41,654 nt of DNA, taken from NCBI GenBank assembly GCA_016794035.1, contig JAEUHS010000010.1:1-41654 (forward strand). The letters run 5' to 3'. The DNA comes from Planctomycetota bacterium. Its GTDB lineage: Bacteria > Planctomycetota > UBA1135 > UBA2386. The notes beneath the pieces were generated by a model, which did no database searches, was not told the origin of the DNA, and saw nothing but the letters and a program-made list of their open reading frames with translations. A program made the position numbers and the translations under genes. Positions 1 through 8,448 of this stretch are shown here, one piece after another; position 1 is the first letter of the stretch, and each line of letters opens with the position of its first letter.

Positions 1-1029
1 GCGCCGGAGCTGCTGCAGCGGCGCGGCGACCACCGCAGCGACGTCTACTCGCTGGGCGTGATGCTCTACGAGATCCTGTGCGGCAAGGTGCCGTTCACCG
101 GCGACAGCGAGTGGGAGGTGCTCAAGCAGCACGAGACCAGGGCGCCGGAACTGCCACGCCACCTGTCTCCGCTCGAACGCGCGGTGCTGCAGCGCTGCCT
201 GCAGAAGGACCCGGCCGCGCGCTACCAGAGCGTGCTCGACCTGATCGCGGCGTTCGGGGTGTCGGCCGCCACGGCGCCGGTGTCCACCGCGCCGCCGGCG
301 CCGGCGTCGCGGCAACCGCCGCCGCTGCCGGCCACGCCGCCGCCGCTGGTGCGCCCGACCCGGCCGACCCCGCCGCCGCGGGCGCGTCGCAGGCCGTCGA
401 AGTCGCCGTTGGCGATGGGGCTGGTGCTCGCGCTGCTGGCGTCGCTGGCGATCGCCTCGCTGCTGCCGGTGCGCGCCGAGCGCAGCGAATCGGTGGCGCT
501 GGCGCCGACCGCGCGCACGACGGTTCGTGGTCTCGACCGCCAGCTCGAGCAGTTCGTCAGCGGCGTGCAGCGTTCGGCGCGCACCGCGGTGCAGCGCTCT
601 CGCCCGACGGCGCTGCGGCCGCTCGACCCGGCCGCGGTCGCGGCGCCGGCCGACTTCGCCCTCTACCGCGACCAGCTGCAGCAGCTCGCCGACGCGCCGT
701 CGTTCACGGTCGGCCACGCCAAGAAGCTCGAACGGCTGGGCCGGCCGGCGGTGCTGGCCGCGGTCGCGATGCTGCAGGACTACGACTACGAGGACCTCCG
801 CCACTGCCGGCGCGCGGCGAACCTGCACGGCTTCCTCGGCCACGCGTTGGCGATCGACGGTCTCGGCGTCGAGGCGAGCGGGTTCGATCCGACGCCGGCG
901 GAGACGTGCCGCTTCCAGGCGGTCGCCGACGGCTGGCGCCGCTTCGCCGAGCAGTTCGCCTGTGACGACGACCGGTTCGACGAGATGCTGCGGGCGCGCG
1001 GCATGGTCGCGGTCGGAGTCCGCCGGTGA
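1..1029 (+). CDS. Transmembrane Ser/Thr protein kinase, C-terminal part (5' end outside window)
   Basis: The window opens inside a Hanks-type kinase domain. The first residues are APE (subdomain VIII, activation-segment end), then SDVYSLGVMLYEI (the conserved Asp of subdomain IX) and a subdomain XI Arg in CLQKDPAARYQS. ATP-binding and catalytic loops lie upstream of the window. After the kinase lobe comes a Pro/Ala/Arg-rich linker (visible codons about 90-135) and one hydrophobic segment (about 137-157, LAMGLVLALLASLAIASLLP), then about 180 residues probably outside the membrane. That last part holds an Asp/Tyr-rich helical stretch and several Cys, and I recognise no sensor fold in it. This is the usual layout of a bacterial one-pass receptor kinase (cytosolic kinase, extracytoplasmic sensor). 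The stop overlaps the GTG start of mqnB, so the two are probably cotranscribed. The substrate is unknown. Confidence 0.9.
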   Translation, partial: APELLQRRGDHRSDVYSLGVMLYEILCGKVPFTGDSEWEVLKQHETRAPELPRHLSPLERAVLQRCLQKDPAARYQSVLDLIAAFGVSAATAPVSTAPPAPASRQPPPLPATPPPLVRPTRPTPPPRARRRPSKSPLAMGLVLALLASLAIASLLPVRAERSESVALAPTARTTVRGLDRQLEQFVSGVQRSARTAVQRSRPTALRPLDPAAVAAPADFALYRDQLQQLADAPSFTVGHAKKLERLGRPAVLAAVAMLQDYDYEDLRHCRRAANLHGFLGHALAIDGLGVEASGFDPTPAETCRFQAVADGWRRFAEQFACDDDRFDEMLRARGMVAVGVRR

Positions 1030-1694
1030 GCGGGCCGCGGCCCAGCTACGGCGGCGTGTCGGTCGACGACTTCGTCGTCGTCTGCGCCTCGCCGCTCGAG
1101 GACTTCAGCACCGACGACCTGCGCGTCGTCACGCTCGGCGTCGGCAAGACCGCGGCGGCGATGCAGCTGACCGGCCTGCTGCGCGGGGCGCCCGAGGCGC
1201 GTGCGGTGCTGCTGTTCGGGGTCGCCGGCGCGTTCCCGGACCGGCACCGCACCAACCCGGCGCCGGTGCGGCGCGGCGGCATCTGCGTGGTCGGCAGCGA
1301 CCGCTTCGGCGACGAAGGCGTCGAGACACCCGCTGGCTTCCAGGACCTGCAGGCGCTGCGCATCGGCGACGTCGGACCGTTCCCGGCCAACCCGCGCATG
1401 GCGCAGCAGGCGGCGTCCGCGCTCGACGTGCCGATCGTGCGCGGCGTGACCGTCAGCACGTGCAGCGGCACCGAGGCGGCGTCGCTGCGCATGTGGAAGC
1501 GCTGCTCGGCCGACATCGAGACGATGGAGGGCGCCGCCGTCGCGTACGTCTGCCGGCAGTTCGAACTGCCGCTGCTGCACGTGCGCGCGATCAGCAATTG
1601 GACCGGCGACCGCGACCGCGGCGACTGGAACCTCGGCATCGCGGTCGACGCCGTGCAACAGGCGGTGCGGCGGCTGGCGCGCGGCGGCCCGTAG
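1026..1694 (+). CDS. mqnB: Futalosine hydrolase (MqnB), nucleoside phosphorylase superfamily
   Basis: 222 residues, the usual size for MqnB, which cleaves futalosine to dehypoxanthinyl futalosine and hypoxanthine in the cytosolic futalosine route to menaquinone. Sequence support is a phosphorylase-superfamily core: GVGKTAAAMQL near residues 38-48, LLFGVAGAF near 62-70, the purine/ribose site motif ETMEGAA at 165-171 (Glu168 is the family's ribose-contacting Glu), and RAISNWTGDRDRGDWN at 187-202, which is typical of MqnB. The GTG start lies in a GTGA overlap with the upstream kinase stop, implying translational coupling. No other menaquinone gene is visible here, so its pathway partners would be elsewhere. 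A related nucleosidase (MTA/SAH type) is less likely because the C-terminal motif fits MqnB better. Confidence 0.85.
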   Translation: MSGPRPSYGGVSVDDFVVVCASPLEDFSTDDLRVVTLGVGKTAAAMQLTGLLRGAPEARAVLLFGVAGAFPDRHRTNPAPVRRGGICVVGSDRFGDEGVETPAGFQDLQALRIGDVGPFPANPRMAQQAASALDVPIVRGVTVSTCSGTEAASLRMWKRCSADIETMEGAAVAYVCRQFELPLLHVRAISNWTGDRDRGDWNLGIAVDAVQQAVRRLARGGP

Positions 1695-1706
1695 CGCCGG
1701 TCTCGG

Positions 1707-4631
1707 TCAGAAGGTGAAGCCGAACGAGAAGTAGGCGCGCACGTCGCGCTTGCCGTCGAGTTGCACCGCGACGCCGACACCGGGGCTGAGCTGGCCGTCG
1801 AAGAACTCGGCGTTGGCCAGCAGTTCGGCGCCGACGCTGGTGAACCAGTCGCCGTCGCCGCCGAGACGGTCGTTGCTGACCTGCGCGGTGTCGCCGAACA
1901 GCTCGACGACCAGCTGTCGGCCGCGGAACGGCGTCGTGCTCGACGCGACGAACGGGCGCACGATCGGGAAGCGGTAGGCGAGGCTGCCGGCCAGCAGGTG
2001 GCGCCCGGTCGCGACCGCGCTGTCGAAGTAGCCGCGCGGCAGGCCGGTCGACAGGCCGCCGCCGACCGAGAAGTTGCCCTGCAGCGTGTCGTCGCCGTCC
2101 GACCAGCCGATCTGCCCGCGCACGACGACCTGGTGCCCGGCCTCGGGGAACAGGCTCCAGGTGTAGCCCGCGTCGCCGAACGCCAGATTGCGATCGAGGT
2201 CGCCGCCGAAGCCGGAGTGGCGGAACCGGCCGACGATGCGGAAGCCGTCCTCGAGCGCGAAGCTGGTCGGGTAGTAGGTCGAGTCGTCGTAGCCGAGCGT
2301 CAGTTCGGCGTATTGCTCGGTGTCGCGAAACGGCGCCTTGACCGGCACGCCGCCGAGGTTGCGCCGCGCGGCGTCGTCGACCTCGTCGTGGCTCTCGATG
2401 CCGAGGGCGCCGTAGCACAGGAAGGTGCGTTCGAGCGCGAACACGCCGGTGCCGAAGCGCACCTCGCCGTGGGCGACGGTCTCGGTGTAGTCGAGGTTCT
2501 CGCCGGGCCGGATCACGGTCTCGGCGAACGTGCGTTCGGCGCGGCCGCCGTTCACGCCGACCTCGAGCTTCTCGGCCCGGTAGTCCCAGCTCGCGAACGC
2601 GACCGGCTCCTGTTCGGTGAAGCCGACGCCGGCGCCACCCTGCACGATGTTGGTCAGCAGCGGATCGGCCATCAGGCCGTAGACGCCGTAGCCACCGTCG
2701 GGCACCGCGAACGTCGACGGCGCCCAGAACAGCGGCCGCAGCTCGCGCAGGCTCGAGTACGGCTCGACGCGCAGGGCGGCGCCGGCAGAGGCGACCGGCG
2801 GCGGCAGCGGCGTCGGCCGCATCGCCGCCGGGTTGGCGCCGCCGCCCGGTGCGACCGGGGCGGGCCACGGCAGCGGGATCGGCGGCGCCACGGTCGCGAA
2901 CGTCGCGGGGTCGGCCGGGATCGTCGCCACGAACGGACCGCGCGCGTCGTGGTCGACGATCGCGAGCCGCGTGCCGTCGGGCGACGGCACGCAGGCGACG
3001 ATGCCGCCGATCGTGTTGGTGACGAGTTGCACCGTCGCGGTCGCGCTGGCGAGCGCGACGCGGTACGCGTTGGCGACGCCGCTGTGGTCGGCGCAGCAGA
3101 ACAGCGCGCTGCCATCCGCGGTCCAGACCGGGTGCAGGATGCGGCCGCGCACCTGCCACAACACCGTGCGCGCCGCGGCGTCGCCGAGCGAGCCGAGCAC
3201 GAGGCGCGACCCGTCCGGGTCGGTCTCGACCCAGACCAGTTCGCCGTCGTGGTCCGGGCCACGCCGCAGCGCCGGTGTCCACGGCGTGCCATAGCACGGC
3301 AGCGTACGACCGGCGTCGACGTCGCCGTCGCGCAGCGTGTGCACGACCAGATCCTGGCCGCCGCCGTCGCGCAGCTGGATCGCGACCACCGTGCGCGCGC
3401 CGGCGACCAGCGGTCCGGCATCCGGCTGCAGGATGCGCCAGCCGAACGTCTGGCCGTCGACCGTGACCCGGTCGATCGCGCGCCAGTTGTACTCGTGGAA
3501 CGCGATGCCGCCGTCGGGCAGCGCGCGCACGGGACCGAGCGCCAGCGTCGTCGTCGCCGAGTGGTCCAGTTCGCCGTCGGGCGACAGCGTGTGCAGCCGC
3601 GCGCGGCCCTGCGCCGCCTTGGCCGCGAACACCAGCGTGCCGTCGTCGCGCCAGGCCGGCGCGCCGACGACCATGTCCGCGGGCGTCAGGCGCCGCGCCG
3701 CCGTCACCGGCGCTGCGCGCAGCACGGCGAGCACGCGTTCCTGTTCCGCCTGCAGCGCCGCGCGCGCCTTCGCCAGCAGCGCGCCGTGCCGGCTGCCGAC
3801 CACCTGCCGCGGGCCGCGGTCGAACAGGAACGGCCACATCTCGGCCTGGCGTTGCACCAGCTTCCACATCGACGCGCGGTCGCCGAGGTGCGCCTCCAGG
3901 AAGCGCGTGTAGGCGGTGCCGTAGGAGTACGCCTCGCCGCCGAACGGCCACCGGTGGTAGGTGATGCGCCACTCGCTCGTGTCGGGGATGCCGCCCGCCG
4001 CCGCGTCGAGCCGCCAGACCATGTGCGTCAGCGGGTCGCGACCGCGGCCGGCCCAGACGCTGGCGGGATCGGCGTAGCTGGTCTCGGCCCAGACGCCGAG
4101 GCCTTCGTGCCAGAAGCGCGGCATCGTCTGGTGTGCCGGCGTCGACAGGTACCACAGCAGCAGGCTCAGCAGGTCGTTCGGCAGCACGCGCCCGAACACG
4201 CTCTCGAGGCCGCCGCGCACGCCGGTGTTGCGGTCGTTGCTGATCTGGTGCGCGAACTCGTGCACCAGCGTGCGTTCGAGGTCGAGGCCGCCGGCGAAGA
4301 TCGTCGAGTCCGGCTCCGACGGGGCCAGCACCACCTGCACCAGCGGGAACGGCACCACGAACGAGTAGCCGTTGTGCGCGTCGTAGAAGTCGGCGAGCAG
4401 CAGCCGCAGCTTGTCGTGCGGCTGAAAGCCGGCGTCTCGCTGCATGTGCGCGTAGATCTGGTCGGCGCGCGCGACCACGTCGCGCAGCCGCTCGGCGGCG
4501 CCGGCCGGCACGTAGGCACGCAGGTGCTCGGCGTCGATCGTGGCGATGGGGTCGCCGGGATAGACCAGCGTCTGCGCGGCGGCCGGCAGGACGAGCCCAA
4601 GGACCATGGCCACCGGTCGGAGATCGCGCAT
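1707..4631 (-). CDS. Secreted gluzincin metalloprotease fused to TolB-like propeller and Omp85/BamA-like barrel
   Basis: 974 residues. Signal peptide at about 1-20 (VAMVLGLVLPAAAQ). A peptidase MA-like domain follows: zinc motif HEFAHQ (His124, Glu125, His128) and, 48 residues on, WHEGLGVWAE, whose Glu176 is the probable third zinc ligand. Residues about 320-630 carry repeated WD40/PD40-like strands of the TolB type (APAWRDDGTLVFAAK, HPVWTADGSALF, CVPSPDGTRLAIVDH). The last roughly 280 residues alternate as beta strands and end in Phe (AYFSFGFTF), like the surface-antigen (D15/BamA) barrel. The protease and propeller would lie in the periplasm or on the surface, anchored by the barrel. The ATG is chosen because it begins the signal peptide and has a -10-like GACACT 7 nt upstream. 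It converges with mqnB with only 12 nt between the stops. The substrate is unknown. Confidence 0.82.
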   Translation of the reverse strand: MRDLRPVAMVLGLVLPAAAQTLVYPGDPIATIDAEHLRAYVPAGAAERLRDVVARADQIYAHMQRDAGFQPHDKLRLLLADFYDAHNGYSFVVPFPLVQVVLAPSEPDSTIFAGGLDLERTLVHEFAHQISNDRNTGVRGGLESVFGRVLPNDLLSLLLWYLSTPAHQTMPRFWHEGLGVWAETSYADPASVWAGRGRDPLTHMVWRLDAAAGGIPDTSEWRITYHRWPFGGEAYSYGTAYTRFLEAHLGDRASMWKLVQRQAEMWPFLFDRGPRQVVGSRHGALLAKARAALQAEQERVLAVLRAAPVTAARRLTPADMVVGAPAWRDDGTLVFAAKAAQGRARLHTLSPDGELDHSATTTLALGPVRALPDGGIAFHEYNWRAIDRVTVDGQTFGWRILQPDAGPLVAGARTVVAIQLRDGGGQDLVVHTLRDGDVDAGRTLPCYGTPWTPALRRGPDHDGELVWVETDPDGSRLVLGSLGDAAARTVLWQVRGRILHPVWTADGSALFCCADHSGVANAYRVALASATATVQLVTNTIGGIVACVPSPDGTRLAIVDHDARGPFVATIPADPATFATVAPPIPLPWPAPVAPGGGANPAAMRPTPLPPPVASAGAALRVEPYSSLRELRPLFWAPSTFAVPDGGYGVYGLMADPLLTNIVQGGAGVGFTEQEPVAFASWDYRAEKLEVGVNGGRAERTFAETVIRPGENLDYTETVAHGEVRFGTGVFALERTFLCYGALGIESHDEVDDAARRNLGGVPVKAPFRDTEQYAELTLGYDDSTYYPTSFALEDGFRIVGRFRHSGFGGDLDRNLAFGDAGYTWSLFPEAGHQVVVRGQIGWSDGDDTLQGNFSVGGGLSTGLPRGYFDSAVATGRHLLAGSLAYRFPIVRPFVASSTTPFRGRQLVVELFGDTAQVSNDRLGGDGDWFTSVGAELLANAEFFDGQLSPGVGVAVQLDGKRDVRAYFSFGFTF

Positions 4632-4638
4632 GGCCGGC

Positions 4639-4644
4639 AGTGTC
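4639..4644 (-). promoter_or_regulatory. Possible leaderless -10 element GACACT
   Basis: GACACT on the minus strand ends 7 nt before the ATG of the metalloprotease gene, and no Shine-Dalgarno sequence is present. The match to TATAAT is weak by itself. It is listed because the same spacing recurs before several other starts in this window. Confidence 0.3.
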
Positions 4645-4763
4645 ACCCGCGGTCGGGTGCGGGCGCAACGGCGCCGCCGCGCGAGACGGCATGCGTGCGC
4701 ACCGCCCACGCCGCCGACGCTCTCGACTCCGGGTCCCTGGTCGGCGAGCGACGTGGCACCGCG

Positions 4764-4769
4764 TAGACT
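4764..4769 (+). promoter_or_regulatory. Probable -10 element TAGACT directly before the caspase-like gene
   Basis: TAGACT matches the TAnnnT pattern of a -10 box and ends 6 nt before the ATG at 4776, so transcription would begin at or next to the start codon. There is no Shine-Dalgarno sequence. No clear -35 is seen. This fits a leaderless transcript. Confidence 0.5.
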
Positions 4770-4775
4770 GCCGCC

Positions 4776-6836
4776 ATGTTGCGGGGTCTCGTGCTGCTCG
4801 CCGGGGTCGTGCTGTTCGCCGGCTGCGCCGCGCCGCCGCCGGCGGGCAGCGGTACACCGGTCGCGGCGTTCCCGCCGGCGCGCGGGCTGGCGCTGCTGGT
4901 CGGCATCGACCGCTATGCGCAGCCGTCGATCGGCCGGGTGCCAGCGCTCGCGGGCTGTGAGAACGACGTGCGGCGGGCGGCGAGTCTGTTGGTGGAACGG
5001 TTCGGCTTCGCCCGGGACGACGTGCTGGTGCTGACCGGCGAACAGGCGACGCACGCGGCGATCGTGCAGGCGTTCGAGCGCCATCTGCTGCGGCGCGCCA
5101 CGGCCGGCACCCGCGTGGTGTTCTGGTACAGCGGCCACGGCTCGCGCACGCTCGACCTCGCCGGCGTCGAGACCAGCAAGACCGAGGCCGCCGGCGACGG
5201 CGCCTACGACAACACGCTGCTCGCCTACGACAGCCGCAGCGGCGACCTCGACGGCGGCTACGACCTGGTCGACGACGAACTGCACTCGCTGTTGCGCGCG
5301 CTGGTGCAGCGCACCGACCAGGTGCTGGTGGTCACCGACTGCTGCCACTCGAGCGGCGCGGTGCGCGGCGCGGCGCCGGCGCCGGGCGTGCGCACCGCGG
5401 CGGCGGGGCGGCGTGCGTTCGCGAAGTCGGCGGTGGCCGCGTTCTGGCCGGTCGACGTGCCGCTGCTCGACGACGACGCGCCGGATCCGCTGACGTTTCC
5501 GTACGTGCACGTCGCGGCGTGCGGCGAGCACCAGGAGGCCGGCGAACTGAAGATCGCCGGCACGACCCACGGCACGCTGTCGTGGTTCCTCGGCAGCGCG
5601 CTCGAGCAGGTCGAGCCGGGCACCTCGTGGCGGCAGCTGCTGGAACGGGTGCGCGCGCGCGTCGCGGGCTGCGGCACGCGGCCCGACCAGACGGTGAGCG
5701 GCAGCGGCGACCTCGATCGGCCCGTGTTCGGGGCCGACCTGACGCCGCCGCCGCCCGGCTTCCGCGTCGACCAGGGGCCCGACGAGCTGCGCATCGACGC
5801 CGGCCGCGTGCACGGCCTCGCCGACGGCGCCGTGTTCGACGTCGTCGGTCTCGACGGCGGCAGGCGCTACGGCACCGCGCGCGCGGCGTTCGTCGCCAGT
5901 GCCTGGTGCCTCGCGGTCTGGTGCGACGGCGAGCCGGACGGCGTGCGCGGCCGGGCGCTGCGGGCGCTGCCGCACGCCGATGCGCTGCGGTTCCAGCCGT
6001 TGCGCGTGTGGGCCGAGGGCGGCCTCGACCCCGCTGCGCTGCAGGACTTCCCGTGGGCCGTGGCGAGCACACGCGACGCCGCCGATGTGCTGCTGCAGCG
6101 CGGGGCCGTCGGCGGCGAACTGTGCGACGCACACGGGCGGCGGCTGCGGCCGGTGTCGCCGGGGGCGGCCGGCATGCGGCAGGCGCTGTTCGGCGAATAC
6201 ACGTTTCGCGGGCTGTGGGAGTCGGTCGGCAGCCGCGGCGCGTGGCCGATCGCGCTCGCGGCCGAGGCGCCCGATGCGGCGACGCGGCAGCTGGCCGAAC
6301 GCCTGAACACGCCGCTGGCCACCGTGCTGTCGCTCGGATCGGCGGCCCACGCCGCGCAGGTGCAGGCGGTGCCGATGACGGCGACCGCCGGCGGCAGCCT
6401 GGTGACGCTGTGCGCGCGCAACGACTCAGACCGCGACCTGCGCCTCGTGATCCTGTCGGTCAGCGAGGACCGCGCCGTCAACGTCGTCTGGCCGCGCCGC
6501 GGCGAATCGGACCGTATCCTGCGCCGCGGCGAGGTCGTGCGCGTGCCGGTGCTGGTCGGACCGGCGGCCGACTGGGACCAGCCGCGGCCGATGGTCGACC
6601 GCTACCTGGCGTTCGCGACCGTCGACGCTGCCGACTTCACGGCGTTCACCTCGGCGGCTCCGGTCTGGTCGGTGAGCCGCGGCGGTGCCGCGCCGGTGCC
6701 GGCGGTGCTGCGCCAGCTGCTGACGCCGACGGCGACGCGCGGTGCGTCGACGGCAGCGCCGGACTTCGGCATGGCCTGGTGCGATCTGCTGCTCGTGCCG
6801 CCGCCCGCCGTTGACGGCTCGCCCCCGGCGCGGTGA
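4776..6836 (+). CDS. Caspase-family (peptidase C14, metacaspase-like) lipoprotein
   Basis: 686 residues. The N-terminus is a lipoprotein signal with lipobox LFAGC (Cys17). The caspase p20-like domain spans about residues 37-260: LALLVGIDRY strand, His of the dyad in WYSGHGS (His121), and nucleophile in VLVVTDCCHSSG (Cys190, directly before His191 as in metacaspases DxCHSG). The remaining 400 residues include a region resembling DUF4384-type surface/stress domains (VTLCARNDSDRDLRLVI, then VVWPRRGESD and RRGEVVRVPV). Anchored in the cell envelope, it would be a Cys protease of Arg/Lys or other specificity. Its substrates are not predictable. Bacterial caspase homologues (orthocaspases) occur in differentiation, stress and defence, but no effector or sensor partner is encoded next to it here. 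It is followed 28 nt later by a small lipoprotein gene. Confidence 0.85.
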   Translation: MLRGLVLLAGVVLFAGCAAPPPAGSGTPVAAFPPARGLALLVGIDRYAQPSIGRVPALAGCENDVRRAASLLVERFGFARDDVLVLTGEQATHAAIVQAFERHLLRRATAGTRVVFWYSGHGSRTLDLAGVETSKTEAAGDGAYDNTLLAYDSRSGDLDGGYDLVDDELHSLLRALVQRTDQVLVVTDCCHSSGAVRGAAPAPGVRTAAAGRRAFAKSAVAAFWPVDVPLLDDDAPDPLTFPYVHVAACGEHQEAGELKIAGTTHGTLSWFLGSALEQVEPGTSWRQLLERVRARVAGCGTRPDQTVSGSGDLDRPVFGADLTPPPPGFRVDQGPDELRIDAGRVHGLADGAVFDVVGLDGGRRYGTARAAFVASAWCLAVWCDGEPDGVRGRALRALPHADALRFQPLRVWAEGGLDPAALQDFPWAVASTRDAADVLLQRGAVGGELCDAHGRRLRPVSPGAAGMRQALFGEYTFRGLWESVGSRGAWPIALAAEAPDAATRQLAERLNTPLATVLSLGSAAHAAQVQAVPMTATAGGSLVTLCARNDSDRDLRLVILSVSEDRAVNVVWPRRGESDRILRRGEVVRVPVLVGPAADWDQPRPMVDRYLAFATVDAADFTAFTSAAPVWSVSRGGAAPVPAVLRQLLTPTATRGASTAAPDFGMAWCDLLLVPPPAVDGSPPAR

Positions 6837-6864
6837 CATTGCGCCCGTCGCACCGGGTTCGCAC

Positions 6865-7272
6865 ATGCATCCACACCGCAGCATCGCGTCGTTCTGCCTG
6901 TTGCTGGTGGCCGCCTGCGCGGCCGGCCCCGACGACCGCGAGGGCGCGGGCCGTGGCGGTGGCGTCGTGCTGCAGCCCGGCGCGCAGACGTTCGTCGGCA
7001 GCGGTTCGTTCTGCACGCGTCCGGCGACGATCGACGAGACCGCGGTCACCAGAGCGACGCCGGAGTGGCGCGAGATGGAGCGCGATTCGGTGCGCGAAGG
7101 CTCGGCGCGGCATTCGTTGCTGAAGACGGCGATGCACCAACGCGTGCTCGCCGCGTGCCGCAAGGCGGCGCGGCAGCACGGCTACGACCTCGTCGTGCGC
7201 GTCGGCGACATCGCCGACAGCCGCGGGCTCGCGGTCGAGGATCTGACCGCATGGGTGGTCGGCGCGCTGTAG
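6865..7272 (+). CDS. Small predicted lipoprotein of unknown function
   Basis: 135 residues. Hydrophobic signal with lipobox VAAC near residue 18 (FCLLLVAACAAG), then a Gly-rich spacer and a soluble domain with two more Cys pairs or singles (SFCTRP, LAACRKAA) and a C-terminal segment YDLVVRVGDIADSRG that looks like an alpha/beta unit. No family recognised. It follows the caspase-like lipoprotein by 28 nt on the same strand and is probably cotranscribed with it. Both would be exposed on the periplasmic side, so a joint role is possible but unproven. It converges with the membrane protein at 7281-7949 with an 8-nt gap. Confidence 0.65.
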   Translation: MHPHRSIASFCLLLVAACAAGPDDREGAGRGGGVVLQPGAQTFVGSGSFCTRPATIDETAVTRATPEWREMERDSVREGSARHSLLKTAMHQRVLAACRKAARQHGYDLVVRVGDIADSRGLAVEDLTAWVVGAL

Positions 7273-7280
7273 CGGCCGCC

Positions 7281-7949
7281 TCAGCTCGCCTTCGGCCGAC
7301 CGGACAGCAGCGCGCCGAGGCTCGCCATGACCGTGCCCAACAGGATGGTGGCGGTCGGCCAGAAGGTCACCTGCGGCGTCGCCAGGAAGGTGAACAGCTC
7401 GCCGGCGGGCGGCGGCGGGAAGCCGGGCGCGAGCTTGACGTAGTGCGTGTCCCAGCCGTTCTCGACCGCGAGCCAGGTGACGGCGAGCACCGGCACGCGC
7501 GCGAGGATCGCATAGACCAGCAGCGTCAGCGCCGCACGCCGCCACGCCACGAGCGCGATCAGCACGCCGAGCACCATCAGGCCGACGAAGTACGGCGTGC
7601 CGCGCGGCTCGCCGGGGTGTTCGGCGTCGGGGATCCAGATCAGGCCGGCCGCCTGGCAGGCCAGGAAGCCGCCGATCAGCACGGCGATGGCCAGCAGGCT
7701 CAGCGCGAGCGCGCGGCCGGGACTCGCGGGGCCGCCGCCGCCGCGCTGCAGCCGGATGCCGAACCAGAGGCCGAACACGAAGATCAGCCAGCTGATGCCG
7801 AGGATCGCGCCGCCGCCGCCGGCCTCGTTGCCCGCCAGCAGCGGGTCCCAGTCGCGCAGCTCGGCGACCAGCCGCAGCACGGTCAGCGCGAGCGTGATCA
7901 GCGCCGGGATCAGGACCAGGGAGAGGATGCGCGGGGGCTTGCCGTCCAT
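7281..7949 (-). CDS. Polytopic inner-membrane protein, unknown function
   Basis: 222 residues with about six hydrophobic segments: SLVLIPALITLALTVLRLV near 9-27, ILGISWLIFVFGLWFGI near 49-65, ALSLLAIAVLIGGFLACQAAG near 81-101, FVGLMVLGVLIALVAW near 121-136, LTLLVYAILARVPVLAVTW near 141-159 and TATILLGTVMASLGALL near 199-215. No catalytic motif seen and no family recognised. The ATG has no Shine-Dalgarno sequence but a TACGCT hexamer lies 7 nt upstream. It stands alone, convergent with the small lipoprotein gene. Confidence 0.7.
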   Translation of the reverse strand: MDGKPPRILSLVLIPALITLALTVLRLVAELRDWDPLLAGNEAGGGGAILGISWLIFVFGLWFGIRLQRGGGGPASPGRALALSLLAIAVLIGGFLACQAAGLIWIPDAEHPGEPRGTPYFVGLMVLGVLIALVAWRRAALTLLVYAILARVPVLAVTWLAVENGWDTHYVKLAPGFPPPPAGELFTFLATPQVTFWPTATILLGTVMASLGALLSGRPKAS

Positions 7950-7956
7950 GGCGCGC

Positions 7957-7962
7957 AGCGTA
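7957..7962 (-). promoter_or_regulatory. Probable -10 element TACGCT (leaderless type)
   Basis: On the minus strand TACGCT (TAnnnT) ends 7 nt before the ATG at 7949, with no Shine-Dalgarno sequence between. The spacing would put the transcription start at the start codon. Confidence 0.42.
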
Positions 7963-8004
7963 GCGGCGCGATGGGGGGGCGTGCCAACCCGGCGGTCGCG
8001 AGCC

Positions 8005-8448
8005 TCACGGGTGCCAGGCCAGCGACCCGCGCAGCGTGGTGCCGTTCGCCTCGATCTCGATCCAGACCTTGCTGCCGTCCGGGATCACCTTCGGCACCTC
8101 GATGTGGCCGTGCACGATGCGTTCGGTCTCCTTCCCGAGCCGCCCCTTCATCGAACCCTGGCCCGACTCGAGGCCGATCCAGGCGCGCACGGTGCCGGGC
8201 AGCGGCTTGCCGGCCGGGAACTCGAGATCGATGGCGGCCTCCTTGCCGGCGACGACGTCGCCTGCCTGGATCACCTGGAAGGTGTGCGCGCCGAGCGTCA
8301 ACTCGCCGAGCGGGTGCGGCGTGCCGTGATCGTTCATCGGCGCGGCCGGGGCGCCGGGGCCCGGGGTCGAGGTCGGCGTCTTGCCGTCGTTGCCGCAGGC
8401 GGCGAACAGGGCGAGCAGCGAGAGGCTGGGCAGCAGCAGCTTCGTCAT
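8005..8448 (-). CDS. Small lipoprotein coupled to the RND metal pump
   Basis: 147 residues with a lipoprotein signal (LSLLALFAACGND, Cys about 18), a Pro/Thr-rich spacer, a His-containing segment (MNDHGTPHPLG), then a beta-rich domain of about 95 residues: GAHTFQVIQAGDVVAGKEAAID, TVRAWIGLESGQGS, RIVHGHIEVPKVIPDGSKVWIE (read as separate strands). The fold looks like a small periplasmic beta sandwich; I cannot name the family. The start codon overlaps the RND stop by 4 nt (ATGA) and has GGAG 9 nt upstream, so it is the last gene of the efflux operon and translationally coupled to the pump. A role in metal binding or delivery to the pump is inferred only from this position and its His residues. 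Confidence 0.75.
   Translation of the reverse strand: MTKLLLPSLSLLALFAACGNDGKTPTSTPGPGAPAAPMNDHGTPHPLGELTLGAHTFQVIQAGDVVAGKEAAIDLEFPAGKPLPGTVRAWIGLESGQGSMKGRLGKETERIVHGHIEVPKVIPDGSKVWIEIEANGTTLRGSLAWHP

Noticed and set aside
1591..4857. A 1088-codon minus-strand frame and an antisense 1001-codon plus-strand frame (1761-4766) over the metalloprotease gene
   Set aside because: Both are Arg/Ala-rich shadows; the frame of 1707-4631 alone shows a signal peptide, a zinc site and barrel strands.
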